DNA of 64,000 nt from Chanos chanos (Eukaryota > Chordata > Actinopteri > Gonorynchiformes > Chanidae): NCBI RefSeq assembly GCF_902362185.1, contig NC_044495.1, positions 58,242,905 through 58,306,904 on the forward strand. Reading direction: 5' to 3'. Shown here piece by piece: positions 1 through 11,017 of the stretch. The translations under genes were made by a program, and so were the position numbers. The notes below the pieces were generated by a model. The model searched no databases, was not told the origin of the DNA, and was given only the letters and a program-made list of their open reading frames with translations. The stretch's first letter is position 1; every line of letters starts with the position of its first letter.

Positions 1-60
1 TGTCTTGAGTGCCATTAAAGTGAATTTTTATGTGTGTGTAAGAATGAGGAAAAGTTGTTA

Positions 61-99
<39 letters not shown>

Positions 100-870
100 T
101 GGGATGAAAGTGTACGGAGGTGTTGAGTTTCATCACTGTGTTGTCTCTATGATATAACTGACAAAAGAGTCTTTAGAATGAGAATCCACACATACAGAGT
201 AACACTGCCTTTAACAGTCTCACTCCAGAGAGAATCTTATCTCATTATATTTTATTTTATACCACTTTTACAATAGGTCACAAAAGAGCTTTACAGAACC
301 CTAAACCCCAAATCAGCACTAAAGTCACTCATGTTTGTCTCTCTCACATGTGCACAAAATGTTGGAAATGTGACAATTCAGAACATAGAATGCAGTTTTT
401 TTCTACTTATTTTTTACAATTCACAGTAAAATTCACCCATGTTTGATAGTCACTGTAAAATAATTTTATTGACTGATTGAGGATGCCATCTGTTATAACA
501 GAGCCTCCGACCCTTACAAAATATCCAATCACAATTCATCTCATTATGATAATTCACATCCACATTCATACGTGTTAATTTCACAGGCCCAAACATTAGT
601 GTGTGTGTGACTAACTCCAGTCATGTGTAAGTCTTGATCATCTCTCTGTCAGTTAAACACTAAAACACTGCCCTGACAGAGGCCTGAGGAACGTAGACAA
701 ACACTGGGCCCTGTTCTACCAGCCGCTTTACCAAACTTCATTTCAAATATGTAAATAAATGGAATAAAAAGCAAAGCATTTCACCTGGCACGACTCTTTA
801 ATCTGTCTCTTTTCGTTTGTCCTTGTGCTTGTTTGGTTGCATACTCCTATGTCAGTCATTGAGAGTTATC
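1..870. other. 3' flank of finTRIM A
   Basis: No gene is seen. A (GT)n microsatellite lies at about 63-98. Positions 180-720 closely match the 3' flank of finTRIM D (about 35120-35660), so the repeated unit extends past the stop codon. The segment 600-760 is also shared with the 3' flank of gene C (26350-26500). This is noncoding duplicated DNA, probably 3' UTR plus spacer. Confidence 0.6.
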
Positions 871-1403
871 TTAGAGTTGGTTGTTAATCTGAACAGATCC
901 ATAAACCCAGAATCCAGCATAGAGGGGCTGAGTGAATGTGGTCTGGAATCTGTGGAGGAGAGTCATTGTGTCAGAGACCCTGTAGAAGGTCAGAATTCCC
1001 GCCCTATGATCCAGATACACTCCTATTCTGGAATGGCTGCCGAATGTTGGGATTTTTGTCTCATTGTTGTCGTGCATGAAGGAGTAATGAGTGTGAGAAC
1101 AGTTTAATCTCCAGGACTGATTATTGAGTCCAAACCCACACTCTTTACCTCCTCCTTTCCTACTGATGCTTTTATATGAGACTGCTATAGAGACCCGCCC
1201 ACTCCACTCAACCTCCCAGTAACAGCGCCCACACAAACTCTCTCTACAGAGAACTTGTAACCACCAATCAAATCTGTCTGGATGGTCCGGCTCTGACTGA
1301 GCTTTCGTAGTCATTGTCACCTTTCTGTTCCCTTCAGACAAACAGAGCTTTCTATTTGCTGTGCTGGGATCCAGTGTGAGCTGACAGGAATCTGGCATGG
1401 GAG

Positions 1404-1442
<39 letters not shown>

Positions 1443-4400
1443 TTAATAATAATGATAATAAAAAAAGTCACTCAGATCTAAAAAGTTCTGAAATTACACT
1501 TGCTGTATTACCTTCAAAGTATTTTAGGCTTATTTGTGATTTTAAAACAAATCACATTTACCTAATTGTGACTCATCAAACACTCCCAAACTCACATCCA
1601 TTGCACATATCTGTGTTTATTTATGCATATATGTGAGGCATGACTGTTAGTAATATTGTAGTTAATAGGACTGAACGATTAATGGATTTGAGATCAAAAT
1701 TGCGATTTGAAACAATGCGATTAGCAAATCGCAAAGGCTGCGATTTAGGATATCCTATGGAGCGCGTCTCACTGACGATTCCTCAGAATGCTGCAGAAAG
1801 TTCCACTGAACTGAATGGGCCATCCCAACTGCCATTCTTGGGAGTTCGGACTCGTAAGTTCAACTCTGAGCATACTGCATCCAGACTCCCAAGTGCATTT
1901 GAAACAGCAGCGTTCTTGTTGGCTAGAGGCTCTGGAGCTGGCTAGCTCGGTCGGCTAGTAGATGTCCCATCTCCGAACATTTAGGACTTTCAAGGAGGCA
2001 CTATCGACCCATATTCGAATTCTGAAAAATTAATGTCTCGCCTGAAAAATCGTAAAAACTACATTTGGTGACAGAACAACAGTCATAATAAGAAAATTAC
2101 AGTTATGTATCAGCTCGTCTGCCGCCACTGTCGTTATGTTGTGAAATCTGGGTGAAATGCATTCTGGGAAACTTGACTCCCCAAGTCCACACAGGTCACC
2201 TCTTGATGCGTCCTTGATAAAACCAACGACTCGAGAACACATCCGGGTATTTGATCTGTTCTTGGGTAGATGTGAACTTTGAAATGGAACAGTGCTTCGG
2301 CCATGACTGATAATGTTTCACAAGTCCACGAGAACGCAAGTACAGAGAAGAACGTATATTGAGAAACAGCTAATGAGAGCTGAAAAAAACTAATGGCCGC
2401 TGCCCATGGCAACGGCTTTTGTGCTTCTGATTCACATCTTCATATCATTCCGCAAGTAGTCCGTTCACTTATCGTAGAGGAAACAGCCTGTCTGCAGGTA
2501 GTCTGACATGTTGCTATGCAACACTTTAAAAGTTCTGTTTGCTAGAGGGACTATTTTTCTCAGCCGAAGCCACGAAACGGCAATGAAATCATTAGAATGA
2601 AACACTGTGTGAAGTTTCTTTTATCGTGTTGACAAGTAACCGTATAATAAGCGGGCTTCTGTTCGGCCTGTCGGGATTTAGTTTTCCACAATGACCGGCG
2701 GACTATTCATTATCCCTTACCTGTTCATTGTTCTACACTCTATGCCAATTATAAAAATGTAATAAATACATGTTTGAAGCAATTCCATATCTTTAAGTTA
2801 TTATCTTTGCATTAGAATATAGAGCAGTTATTATTTTGATAGTATCTCATGTGGTAATGCTCCATCACATGTTTTAAATCTATTACACAGTGAATACTGA
2901 ACTGAAGCCTGACTTTAAAAAATTATATCACAAATCAAATCGAAACCGCAATATCTATCAGAAAAATCACAATTAGATATTTTCCCCTAATCGTTCAGCC
3001 CTAGTAGTTATTTTTTAAAAATGATACTACTTTTCTATTAAGCTCTCATTGTCCCAGAGCCCTGTGATGTGCTTGACAGGATAAACTCACATGTGTGTTT
3101 TAATAAACTGACTGTCCACAATCATTCAGCATAACAGCATCCATACAAAATATGGCATTTAACTACACATGGATATACATGATGTAGCATGTGTGTGTGT
3201 GTGTGTGTGTGTGTGTTATATCAATACACTCACATTGTAAGAATTGCTGTCTGGTCTTAGGCTGAACAGGTAGGGAAAGCTGGTTATTAACTATGGACAG
3301 AAGGTAACAAGAAATGAAATGTGAGTATAGAATATAGCAACATCTTTGATCATAAATTACATAAACTTTGTTAAATGTATGGAAGAGAGGGTTTTGTTTC
3401 TGTTTTGTTACGTTATGTTATTATGAGTGTTGAAAAAGTATTGAAGTCTGGAAATGATATTGAAATGATTAATTCAGTGAAACATTGCCAGTGTAAATGT
3501 CATGTCTGATGGTGATTAAGGAAAAAAATAATTTGTTGGGGGGGGGGGGGGGGGTTGCGTGTATTTGTTAATAACTTTAGATTTTTTCACACCTGAAGTC
3601 TTTCTCTCCCTTTCCCTCACTCCCTCTAGCTGTGCTGACAGCTAATAAAGCATCTTGGGGTGAGGGGCTTTCTACATTCGCTGTATTTTCTGACACATTT
3701 TTCCAACATTTTCTAATATCTTCACTGCCTCATTGAGGAACTCCTCTAATCTCTTTTCCACTTCAAAGATTTTTCTTTATGAAAGGATATACTGTTCAGC
3801 AAATAACATATATTTTAAATTTCTTAATAACCTTACCATTGCTTTCTTCCCCACCTGAAGTTACCTTTTCTCCTCTCTCTCTCTTTCTCTCTCTCTCTGT
3901 CTCTCTCTCCCTCCTTCAGCCCCTCATTCTCTCCTTCTTCCTCCCCATTCTCACATCCCATGTCTTATCTTATCATATGAAGTATGATTTCAATAACATG
4001 TTTTATAGAAAAAAAAATCTCTCTGACCTTTCTCTGGTATATTGACTGTCTTTTCACTGAGGCATTTTTCTAGTGTCTTCTTCATTTCATTGACAGATTT
4101 CCTCATATCCTCTAAGAAGTAGAAGGCATAGACAGTCATGCTGGGTAACTCATCATGTCCACAATGAGCAGAGAGAGACTGGAAACTCTACAGAGAGATA
4201 AACACACACATCGCAGACATGGACACACAAAACTTTAATAGAGCCCTGATACAGAACAGATCCATTGTGAGGGACACTCCACTGTGTAGATGATCAGAGA
4301 GTCAGTGATGTTACCTGGAGGAAATGGATGTGATCCTCTGTGTGTAAAAGCTGCTCCACCTCAGTGTTTCTCTTCCTCAGCTCAGCAATCTCCTGCTCCA

Positions 4401-5678
4401 GTTTCTCAATGTGATCTTCAGCCAGACTCAATTCTTCCCTTTCAAGAGCTCTGATCTGCCCTCTCACCTCAGAGCGTCTTCTCTCAATGGAGCGGATCAT
4501 CTCAGTAAAGATCCTCTCACTGTCCTCCACTGCTGTCTGTGCAGAGATCTGTGAGGAGACACACAGAGAGGAGGGGAGTCCATTAGAAGCAGCACTCTCA
4601 CTCAGCTCTTACTGGAACCCCAGACAGTCTGTTCTCCACAGTGCAGAAATGGCTCTTCTTGCAGTTAACTGTTGTCTGCTGACAACTCACCCTCAGAGAA
4701 TTCACAGCCTGTTTCAGCTCCTGCAGCTCCTTCTCTCTCTCCTGGATTCTTTGTTTGGAATTTTTCTGGGTCTCCCCCAACTGCCTCTGTGGACCAACGT
4801 CACACTTGTCTTTTGTTCCAAGCAAAGAACTTTACTCCAATATTAGTTCTCTGGTGGTGATGGGTGTTGGCTGTTATAGCCAACATAACTCTAACACAAA
4901 GTCACTCACTCATTATACTTGAAAATATGAAAATTAATTAACAATAATCACACGTATATTCAGTATAAGAGTTTTGTACATGTTAATTTGGAGGTAAAAC
5001 ATTTCTTGGCAAGGAATATATATTTTTACAAAGCAGAGCTGGTCTAATTTTACTGTAACCTCAGCTAAAGAGTTTAGTTTCTTCTCTTACCTGTTTCTCA
5101 GACCTTTCAGCTGCTGCTGACACTGTATCATGGCCTTTGTGTTCATCCATTGTACATAAATAGCAGATCATTTTTTGGTCAGTGCGACAGTAAATCTCCA
5201 AAAGTCTGTCATGTTGAGAGCAAATCCTGTCCTGTAGTCGTGTGGAGGCTTTGACCAACTTGTGTTTGTTGTAGGCAGGAGATTCATGGTGAGGCTGGAG
5301 ATGTATTTCACAAAACGACACAAGACACACCAGACAGGATTTGACAGCTTTGAGTTTTCTCCCAGTGCAGATGTCACACTCCACATCTCCAGGTCCAGCA
5401 TAACAGACAGCAGGAGGAGCAGCCTGGAGTCCTGTCTCCCTCAGTCTCTCAGCCAGGTCAGCCAATGCGGTACTTTTTTTAAGAACAGGTCTTAGAGTGA
5501 AGGTCTGTCTACACTGGGGGCAGCTGTAGACTCCTCTCTGATCATCCTGATCCCAACAGCCCTCAATACAGCTCATACAGTAACTGTGTCCACAGGGAAT
5601 AGTCACTGGATCCTTAAATAAATCCAGACAGACAGGACAGATGAGTGAATCTTGAGCTGATAAAGAGGCTTCCTCCAT
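871..5678 (-). CDS. finTRIM A: RING/B-box/coiled-coil/PRY-SPRY E3 ligase
   Basis: Exons (minus strand, 5' to 3'): 5091-5678, 4691-4786, 4315-4548, 4028-4187, 3234-3290, 871-1391. They join in frame to 551 aa with a TAA stop. Exon 1 holds a C3HC4 RING (Cys14, Cys17, Cys29, His31, Cys34, Cys37, then a CPQC pair), B-box1 (CDIC...CLVC) and B-box2. Residues 197-306 are a heptad-rich coiled coil. The last 172 residues are PRY-SPRY (LTLDPSTA, WEVEW, YLDHRAG). The start is the Met before EEASLSAQDS, matching the other copies; an in-frame Met 19 codons earlier is less likely. Known for the family: cytosolic ubiquitin ligases, several induced by virus. Its exon 1 is most like gene C and its SPRY most like gene D. 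A 1.3-kb hAT copy sits in the last intron. Boundaries were inferred from GT/AG sites, without transcript data. Confidence 0.9.
1397..1455. repeat. (AAT)n microsatellite
   Basis: An AAT/ATA run starts five bases outside the SPRY exon of gene A, on the acceptor side in its last intron. The open frame across it (poly-Asn) is an artefact of the repeat. Confidence 0.9.
1666..3003. mobile_element. hAT-type DNA transposon, non-autonomous or decayed
   Basis: Ends are short inverted repeats (TAGGACTGAACGATTA on the left, TAATCGTTCAGCCCTA on the right). Flanking 8-bp sequences are GTAGTTAA (1658-1665) and GTAGTTAT (3004-3011), a near-perfect target duplication as expected for hAT. The empty site is visible in genes B and C, where the same intron runs straight through. 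No transposase domain is recognised inside. It lies in the last intron of finTRIM A. Confidence 0.85.
3186..3214. repeat. (GT)n microsatellite beside exon 5 of gene A
   Basis: A GT run lies about 20 bp from the 3' end of exon 5 of gene A. A GT/CA run occurs at the equivalent place in genes B, C, D and E, so it was part of the ancestral unit. Confidence 0.8.
3537..3555. repeat. poly-G run
   Basis: A homopolymer run of about 18 G in intron 4 of gene A. Exact length is uncertain because such runs are often mis-sequenced. Confidence 0.7.
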
Positions 5679-6471
5679 CTTATTATACACACAGACACTG
5701 AGCAGTTGAGTAACATCGTAGGTTTTGTTCCACATTTTGCCAAAGAGAGGGAGTGTCTGTCTGAATCTACCTGTTATATCAGGAAGTGTTACGTAGGCAT
5801 GTCACAGAGTGCAGACGAAAAGGAACCTTGAGGTTTTTAGTAAGTTACATTCATTGGATCATAAAAAAATGTACAACACAGAAGAAAATCTGTAAAGATA
5901 AAAGAATTTAGGAAGAAATAGAAATTGGTGGATGGCAGAGAGAGATCGGGGTGAGGTCTATGTTTTCTTTCACACATGGTTTTACTATTTGTTTTTCGTT
6001 GTTGTTTTCTTTACTGTTTTCTTTGCATTGGGAGTTTGATTTCAGTCCATAAACGCATTTTTTTACGCGCGGAGTAACTCTGTTTAGACAGTGACTGCAC
6101 AGACAGTGACTTTGCAGAATGCTGTATGTATTGCTTGAACTGCTGCTAAAATATGTAATAATAACTTGACAGTGTAGTAGTCACAAGCTTTGATGCGTAC
6201 GCCTAGTACTGTGCTGAGCCTTGCAGCCCCCAAACAAAGTTCATCTCAGGCTGTCAACTAGCTGTCACATAGTTGATGTGAGGAATCCATGAGAAATATG
6301 TACTGTATGCAAAGATCTCTAACTCCAGTTTGTCGGGAGATAGTGTCCTGATAAGATAAAGTCATACTGCCATTAGAAAACAAAGACAAATAAACCTAAG
6401 ATGAAAAAACAAGTGAAACAAGTTTCTTCTTGCTTTCCTTATGACCAGATGAATAATGGATATTTAATTGT
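5679..6471. other. upstream region of finTRIM A
   Basis: Noncoding sequence homologous to the promoter and upstream regions of genes B-E. The IRF/ISRE-like core seen in B-E about 36-45 bp before the ATG is altered here (AACAAAACC instead of AACGAAACC, at about 5722-5732). No CTCF-like motif is found where B, C and D have one. Confidence 0.5.
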
Positions 6472-6546
6472 GGCCAGTTAGCTAATTGTGGTTAGAGTGT
6501 GGTGCTAATAACACCAAGGTCGTGGGTTCGATCCCTATACGGACCA
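6472..6546 (+). pseudogene. tRNA-Ile(AAT) pseudogene
   Basis: About 75 nt align end to end with the intact tRNA-Ile(AAT) at 54558-54631: D-arm, GTGCTAATAACACC anticodon arm, GGGTTCGATCCC T-arm and a GGACCA 3' end. There are several substitutions, including GGCCAGT/TACGGACC in the acceptor stem, and one extra base in the D-loop. It lies about 0.8 kb upstream of finTRIM A, the position where C and D carry shorter tRNA-Ile relics. Confidence 0.8.
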
Positions 6547-7147
6547 ATACTTACACCCTCCACAACGAGTCTGAATTAAACAATGCTGAGTTCAAATACA
6601 AATTAAGACATTAATGCCTGTTTTAATGAAATATATTATGTATTGCAATATTTATTCACATTTTCTTGTATTTTTTCACAAAAAGAACCCCTGTCCCTTG
6701 GGACCAGTTTCATTTAACATTGTGTATTTGGTGCATATTTAATGCTTACTCTAAAACTGACATTAGCAGGCTAACATATCATGAGATTTTAAAAGTAATA
6801 TGACAAAATGTCATTTCCACAATAGGAAATGATGATTAAATATTATTTAACAAAATAATCAGAGGCACTATCAGGATGTGTTTCTACAGAATGGAGAAAT
6901 AAACCATGGCGATGCCTTTTTATTTAAAAAAAAAAAAAGTTAGATGCCAAATGCTAAAAATTTCCAGACCAAAATGGATCACAGTTGAAGAATTAGCCAA
7001 TTATGAGACACATCAAACATATTATTTTCGTGACACAACTCATGGATGTCTCGTGCCTGTTGTCATAAGAAGAAACAAAGTACACTTCATTGAAAATACG
7101 TCTTATTAATACTCTTCTTAAAAGAGCTTTTAGAGCTTTGTGGACAT
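6547..7147. other. spacer without recognised gene
   Basis: AT-rich spacer. A 67-codon open frame at 6906-7109 (+) shows no family I recognise and starts in a poly-Lys run. I do not call it a gene. Confidence 0.4.
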
Positions 7148-7282
7148 TAGGGCTGGACCCAGATATTCCACTATTCGGATATTCGTTCGTTGGGTAGGTA
7201 TACAGTTTTCACTTTTAGGATTCAGATATTCATTTTTTCTTTTTCTGAATTTAAGATTAAAGGTTTAAATTCTCCGTGATGG

Positions 7283-7385
7283 CACACACACACACTGTGA
7301 GCAGTGAATTTGACCTCTGCGTTTAGCCCATCCTTGTACACCTTTCGGTCACAAGCCCACTTCTCTAACCATTAGGCCAGGTGAA
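7283..7385 (-). mobile_element. tRNA-derived SINE fragment
   Basis: On the minus strand it has a tRNA-like head (TTAGAGAAGTGGGCTTGTGA, then ACCGAAAGG) and a tail ending in a CA/GT run. It matches head and tail parts of the fuller SINE at 55143-55470 with the body missing. Confidence 0.6.
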
Positions 7386-7837
7386 CTGCAAAATACATTT
7401 TGTCAGCGCATTCTTGTACTATATTTATATTTTTTAATTGCACTGTAATAAACTGCAGAGGCTTTTATTTGCTTTAACTACTTAACCTTACCGGCGTTTA
7501 ATGGAGACTCAGCGATAATAAGACACCTGTGTTTATTTCACCGAAAGCCCTCGGGCTTCTGCAAGTTATTGGTAGCTGAACTGACCAGGAACTGACCTGT
7601 TTTTTATTCCCCAAGTAGCCTATACTTAACAAGCATTATACGGTGCTGTTTAGTACCAACTCAAACAGGAATCACTAATAAAGTAGGTTAAACATTTTCA
7701 TGCATTTGCATTTGCAACCTATGATAGGAGCGCACAGTCTGAATAGCAGTATCACTCTGAATTTAGGCTATCGTGATCCAAAAGACAGCTTGTTTTGTTT
7801 GTTTACGTTTAATCTAATTTGTGAACAGATGAACACG

Positions 7838-7972
7838 CATATGCCCTGCGATGGACTGGCGACCTGTCCAGGGTGTTTCCCTGCCTTTCGCCCAGTGAGC
7901 GCTGGGATAGGCTCCAGCACCACCTGCGACCCTAATTAGGATAAGCAGCTTAGAGAATGAATGAATGAATGA
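7838..7972 (+). mobile_element. L2-like LINE 3' tail
   Basis: Contains the typical fish tail: CCCTGCGATGGACTGGCGAC, then the GGGATAGGCTCCAGCACC block, ending in (GAAT)n. Only the 3' end is present, as is usual for 5'-truncated LINE copies. It is nested in the hAT element. Confidence 0.75.
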
Positions 7973-8570
7973 ATGGACAGACATAAGGCAAATTGCATTC
8001 ACTAAAACAACTTCACATTGTTTTTATTAACCAATGTGCGCTCCTTTTCATAACCTGGAAAAAACAATAGGGCTACCTTTTCAAAACCAGTGTTATTTCG
8101 TTTTTAGCCGCAATAGGACTACTGTAAGCATTTTAATCCACCGCTCCTTCGTTTTATAGTCACGAAAAATAAATACCGGTATAATTTTCCCCGAGCGTTT
8201 ATCTGAGGCAGGTGTTTATTTCACTGAAAGAGTCTCGCATACTGGCGATGATAAGAGGCCTGTGAACTCGGCTATTATGATTATTAAGTTTTACAGTATA
8301 CCATCTCAGCCTGGGCGCATGACATCCCTCTCACTCACAGCTGTAAGCGTCACGCCTCAGTTCGCGACTGTTAGAGAGAAGACAAAATGCCGAATGCATG
8401 GCGACGGAACCATTTAAATGCGTTACAGGGGAGAAAAAGACGAGATGAACCGGTTTTAACAGAGTAGCAGAATCCTTAAAAATGAATGCCTTTAACTAAA
8501 CCGAAAGACACGTGTTACAGCGCTATTCCATCGGTTCTGAGTCGTGCTCAGGCCCAGCTCTAGTGGAAAT

Positions 8571-9045
8571 GCTGTCCAGTATAAATCTTTCTTTGTTTCT
8601 TCTCATGATCACGATGTGTGTTCAAATATTTTTCATTAGAAGAAACAATTAATAGACAGAGAAAACCGAGACGTGCTGCTCTTGCTACGCCAGCAAGACG
8701 TCGTGGAATTGTAAGCGGAAAGATAACAATGACGCTAGACCTTTCCATTTATATTTACAGTAGCTATACATACGTCATTTCTGAATTCTCAGTGTGAGCA
8801 ATTATCTCTCTCATAGTATCAGACTACACCCCCCTCCTGGTGAAACTTAGACATGGGACAATTTTGTTTTCACATCACATAGAGTAAACTATGACAACAA
8901 CAGGGTGTGAATGTATTGTCATATAGCTTTTAGTCACATATTTCATTTCGTGACACCGTGTAATCAGTTTTAATATCTATGTTTACAGCGTGAACAACCA
9001 TCTCAGTATTGTGCACCGAACCGCCAAGTTCCTGTGCTGGCCTTA
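8571..9045. other. spacer inside transposon nest
   Basis: No gene or clear repeat boundary recognised. It may contain the 5' end of the Harbinger copy that follows. Confidence 0.35.
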
Positions 9046-9860
9046 TGCTTTGATGGCCAGAGTGACCTGCAACCAGACTTCTGCCTCTCCAGACCCACTT
9101 TAGCCCGTTCACGTTCACATCCTCTGCTCTTCATTTGACCATGGCTGGGGTCATGACCTAGAGATTCTAGTGTTCCTGTTCGGGCTGGCAAGTGCAACCT
9201 CTCGCCGTGCTCGTCTCAAGAGCGTTTGGGATCCCGCGTCCCACGGTGAATGCCAGCATCCACGGGGTCGCAAACAAAACAGTCAGGCTCAAAAACAGGG
9301 TCATCTGCTTTCCGCCACCCGATGAGCCTCAAAGAACCGGTGCCGGCTTAGAACGTCTCGCCGGAGCTGCAGCGCTCGCCAGCGTTGTGGGCAGCGTGGA
9401 CGACTGTCATATAAGAATCAAGCTCCCAAGTGCAGATGCTATGCGCTGCCTGAACAGGAAATTCTGTTCAGATACAAGCACTGTGTGACCCCCATTGTCA
9501 GTTTCTGGACATATCTGTAGGTTACCAAGCCTCAGCCCATGACGCCAGAGTTCTTAAAAATAGCCCTTTGTATGTCCAAAGACTGAACCCACCTGAAGGC
9601 TACTGTATTCTAGGGTATGGCGGATATCCCCGTATGTCGCGACCCATTGCACTCATGACACCTCACAGGGAACCAGTGAGAACTGCAGTCGAAACAAGGC
9701 TCAACAGGCACCATGCAAAGGCCCGTTCTGTGTTCAAAAGGGCATTTGGCACTATGAAGACCAGTTGGCGATCAATATTTTTTAAGGCTCTGGAGGTGCA
9801 CCCACCTTTTTCAGAACATCCATCACCTACATTAGAATTATATAGGATTAGGAGAATCAC
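9046..9860 (+). pseudogene. PIF/Harbinger transposase remnant (HARBI1-like)
   Basis: Several plus-strand pieces fit a Harbinger DDE nuclease in order: FDGQSDLQPDFCLSRPTLAR near 9050, SRAFGIPRPTVNASI (9214 on), GSVDDCHIRIKLPSADAMRC (about 9390-9450), then PPEGYCILGYGGYP and HHAKARSVFKRAFG with TSWRSIFFKALEVHPP (9590-9800). Stops and frame shifts separate the pieces, for example in frame near 9140-9160 and between 9488 and 9568. The usual GDGGYP Asp reads GYGGYP here, so one catalytic acid is lost. It is a dead DNA-transposon gene. Confidence 0.85.
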
Positions 9861-9875
9861 ACGTTTTAATATAAT

Positions 9876-10412
9876 TTAATACTTATCAAGACTTATCATG
9901 TCTTTCATGGCATCCATGGCAGCCAACTCCAGGCCATGGCCTAGGCACAGGATGTTTATCAGGTGGGGAACTTCAGCACGAATGAGTGTAGTGGTACCCC
10001 CAAGCCTCCCCACCATCACAGCAGCTCCAACAGTACCCAAGCCCACTACCCTCTCCTTCCACTGGGATAGGTCCGCCTTTTCCAGTGCCATAGACGCTTT
10101 TGTTTATTGTTCTACTCAACAAGTGAAAACACAGCAACACAAACAACAGATTCAATGGCCATGCTTACCAGTGCTCATCGCAGCATAATGCCCAGGTGCT
10201 GTGGCACGCTGGTGCTCCTCCACACCAGTACACATGTTCTTGGGCTGTCCGCAGCTTGAGATCCCGACAAAAACCACATCCAGGTCTCTGCCACTCACAT
10301 CAGTTGAAGAGTCTGACAGAACACTTAAAAAAATGTGCTGCTTTGATTTCTCCTGCACAGCCCTAACACAGCTCATTAAATATATAACATCCACAAACCT
10401 GAAAACAAACAA
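9876..10412 (-). pseudogene. hAT-superfamily transposase fragment (ZNF862/DUF4371-like)
   Basis: Minus-strand pieces FLSVLSDSSTDVSGRDLDVV (10250-10330) and AAVMVGRLGGTTTLIRAEVP with HLINILCLGHGLELAAMDAM (9900-10020) match the order of the DUF4371-type hAT catalytic region. The two pieces are in different frames. Only this internal part is present, so it is a fragment, not a gene. Confidence 0.7.
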
Positions 10413-11017
10413 AGGACAAGTTAGGACAACAACAACTTTGGGTGTTTTTTTAATGTTTTTAACTTATTCACTCATACCTCAGTGTTCATTACCATTCTGA
10501 AAACAGAACAGAGGGACTAGGCTATCAGATTCCCCCCAGGGCAGTGTGTGACTGGCACAATTGGCAACATTAACATGCACACGAGTAAACAGCGCTTGCA
10601 AGCGCCAAAGCTGATTTGGAGTAAACGACTACCATCGCCAGAACGATGCAGTATTCTCGCAATCCAGCAGTAATGCCGAGGATGGAGCATTACCGCGACA
10701 GCTCACTTACAAATACAGCTCTCATCTTTTGCTGTTTGAACGTGAGGATTGGATGTTGGATAACCTATGTCATTGTGGATAATAACAAGAGCAGCCAAGC
10801 GCTATAAGGCACCAGTGGATATGTAGTGTCTTGCAAGTACTTTCATATTTTTGTTTTTGCAATGCAACGGACACTGAACTTTAAACAAATGGTCTCGTAA
10901 ATTAGTCAGGTAGTGTACCTGGGTTTAAAGCAGATTATTAAACAGCTGAGGTGAGAGATGCTGAAGGGAAACAAGACTTCCATCGTTATCAGTCCTTACG
11001 TCTGGTAGTTATTTTTG
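10413..11017. other. spacer inside transposon nest
   Basis: No coding or repeat signature recognised. It separates the hAT fragment from the piggyBac remnant. Confidence 0.35.

Larger units (their letters stand above)
7148..8562. mobile_element. hAT-type element with nested SINE and LINE pieces
   Basis: Left end TAGGGCTGGACCC and right end GGCCCAGCTCTA form imperfect inverted repeats. Flanking 8-mers are GTGGACAT (7140-7147) and GTGGAAAT (8563-8570), 7 of 8 matching. It carries a reversed tRNA-SINE piece (7283-7385) and an L2-like 3' tail (7838-7972). No transposase is recognised. Confidence 0.7.

Noticed and set aside
817-1107. Plus-strand frames opposite the SPRY and coiled-coil exons
   Set aside because: They are antisense shadows of the finTRIM exons and recur at each copy for that reason.
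1640-2412. Open frames inside the hAT element of gene A
   Set aside because: No transposase motif; different short frames on both strands within a non-autonomous element.
5061-5735. Longer first exon of gene A starting at an upstream Met
   Set aside because: The extra 19 residues overlap the aligned promoter region of the other copies and are not conserved in them.
6240-6471. A CTCF-like motif upstream of gene A
   Set aside because: The flanking block is recognisable, but no 14-mer with fewer than four mismatches was found where it should be.
6906-7109. 67-codon plus-strand open frame
   Set aside because: Begins in poly-Lys from an A run, no recognised domain, no homologue in the other spacers.
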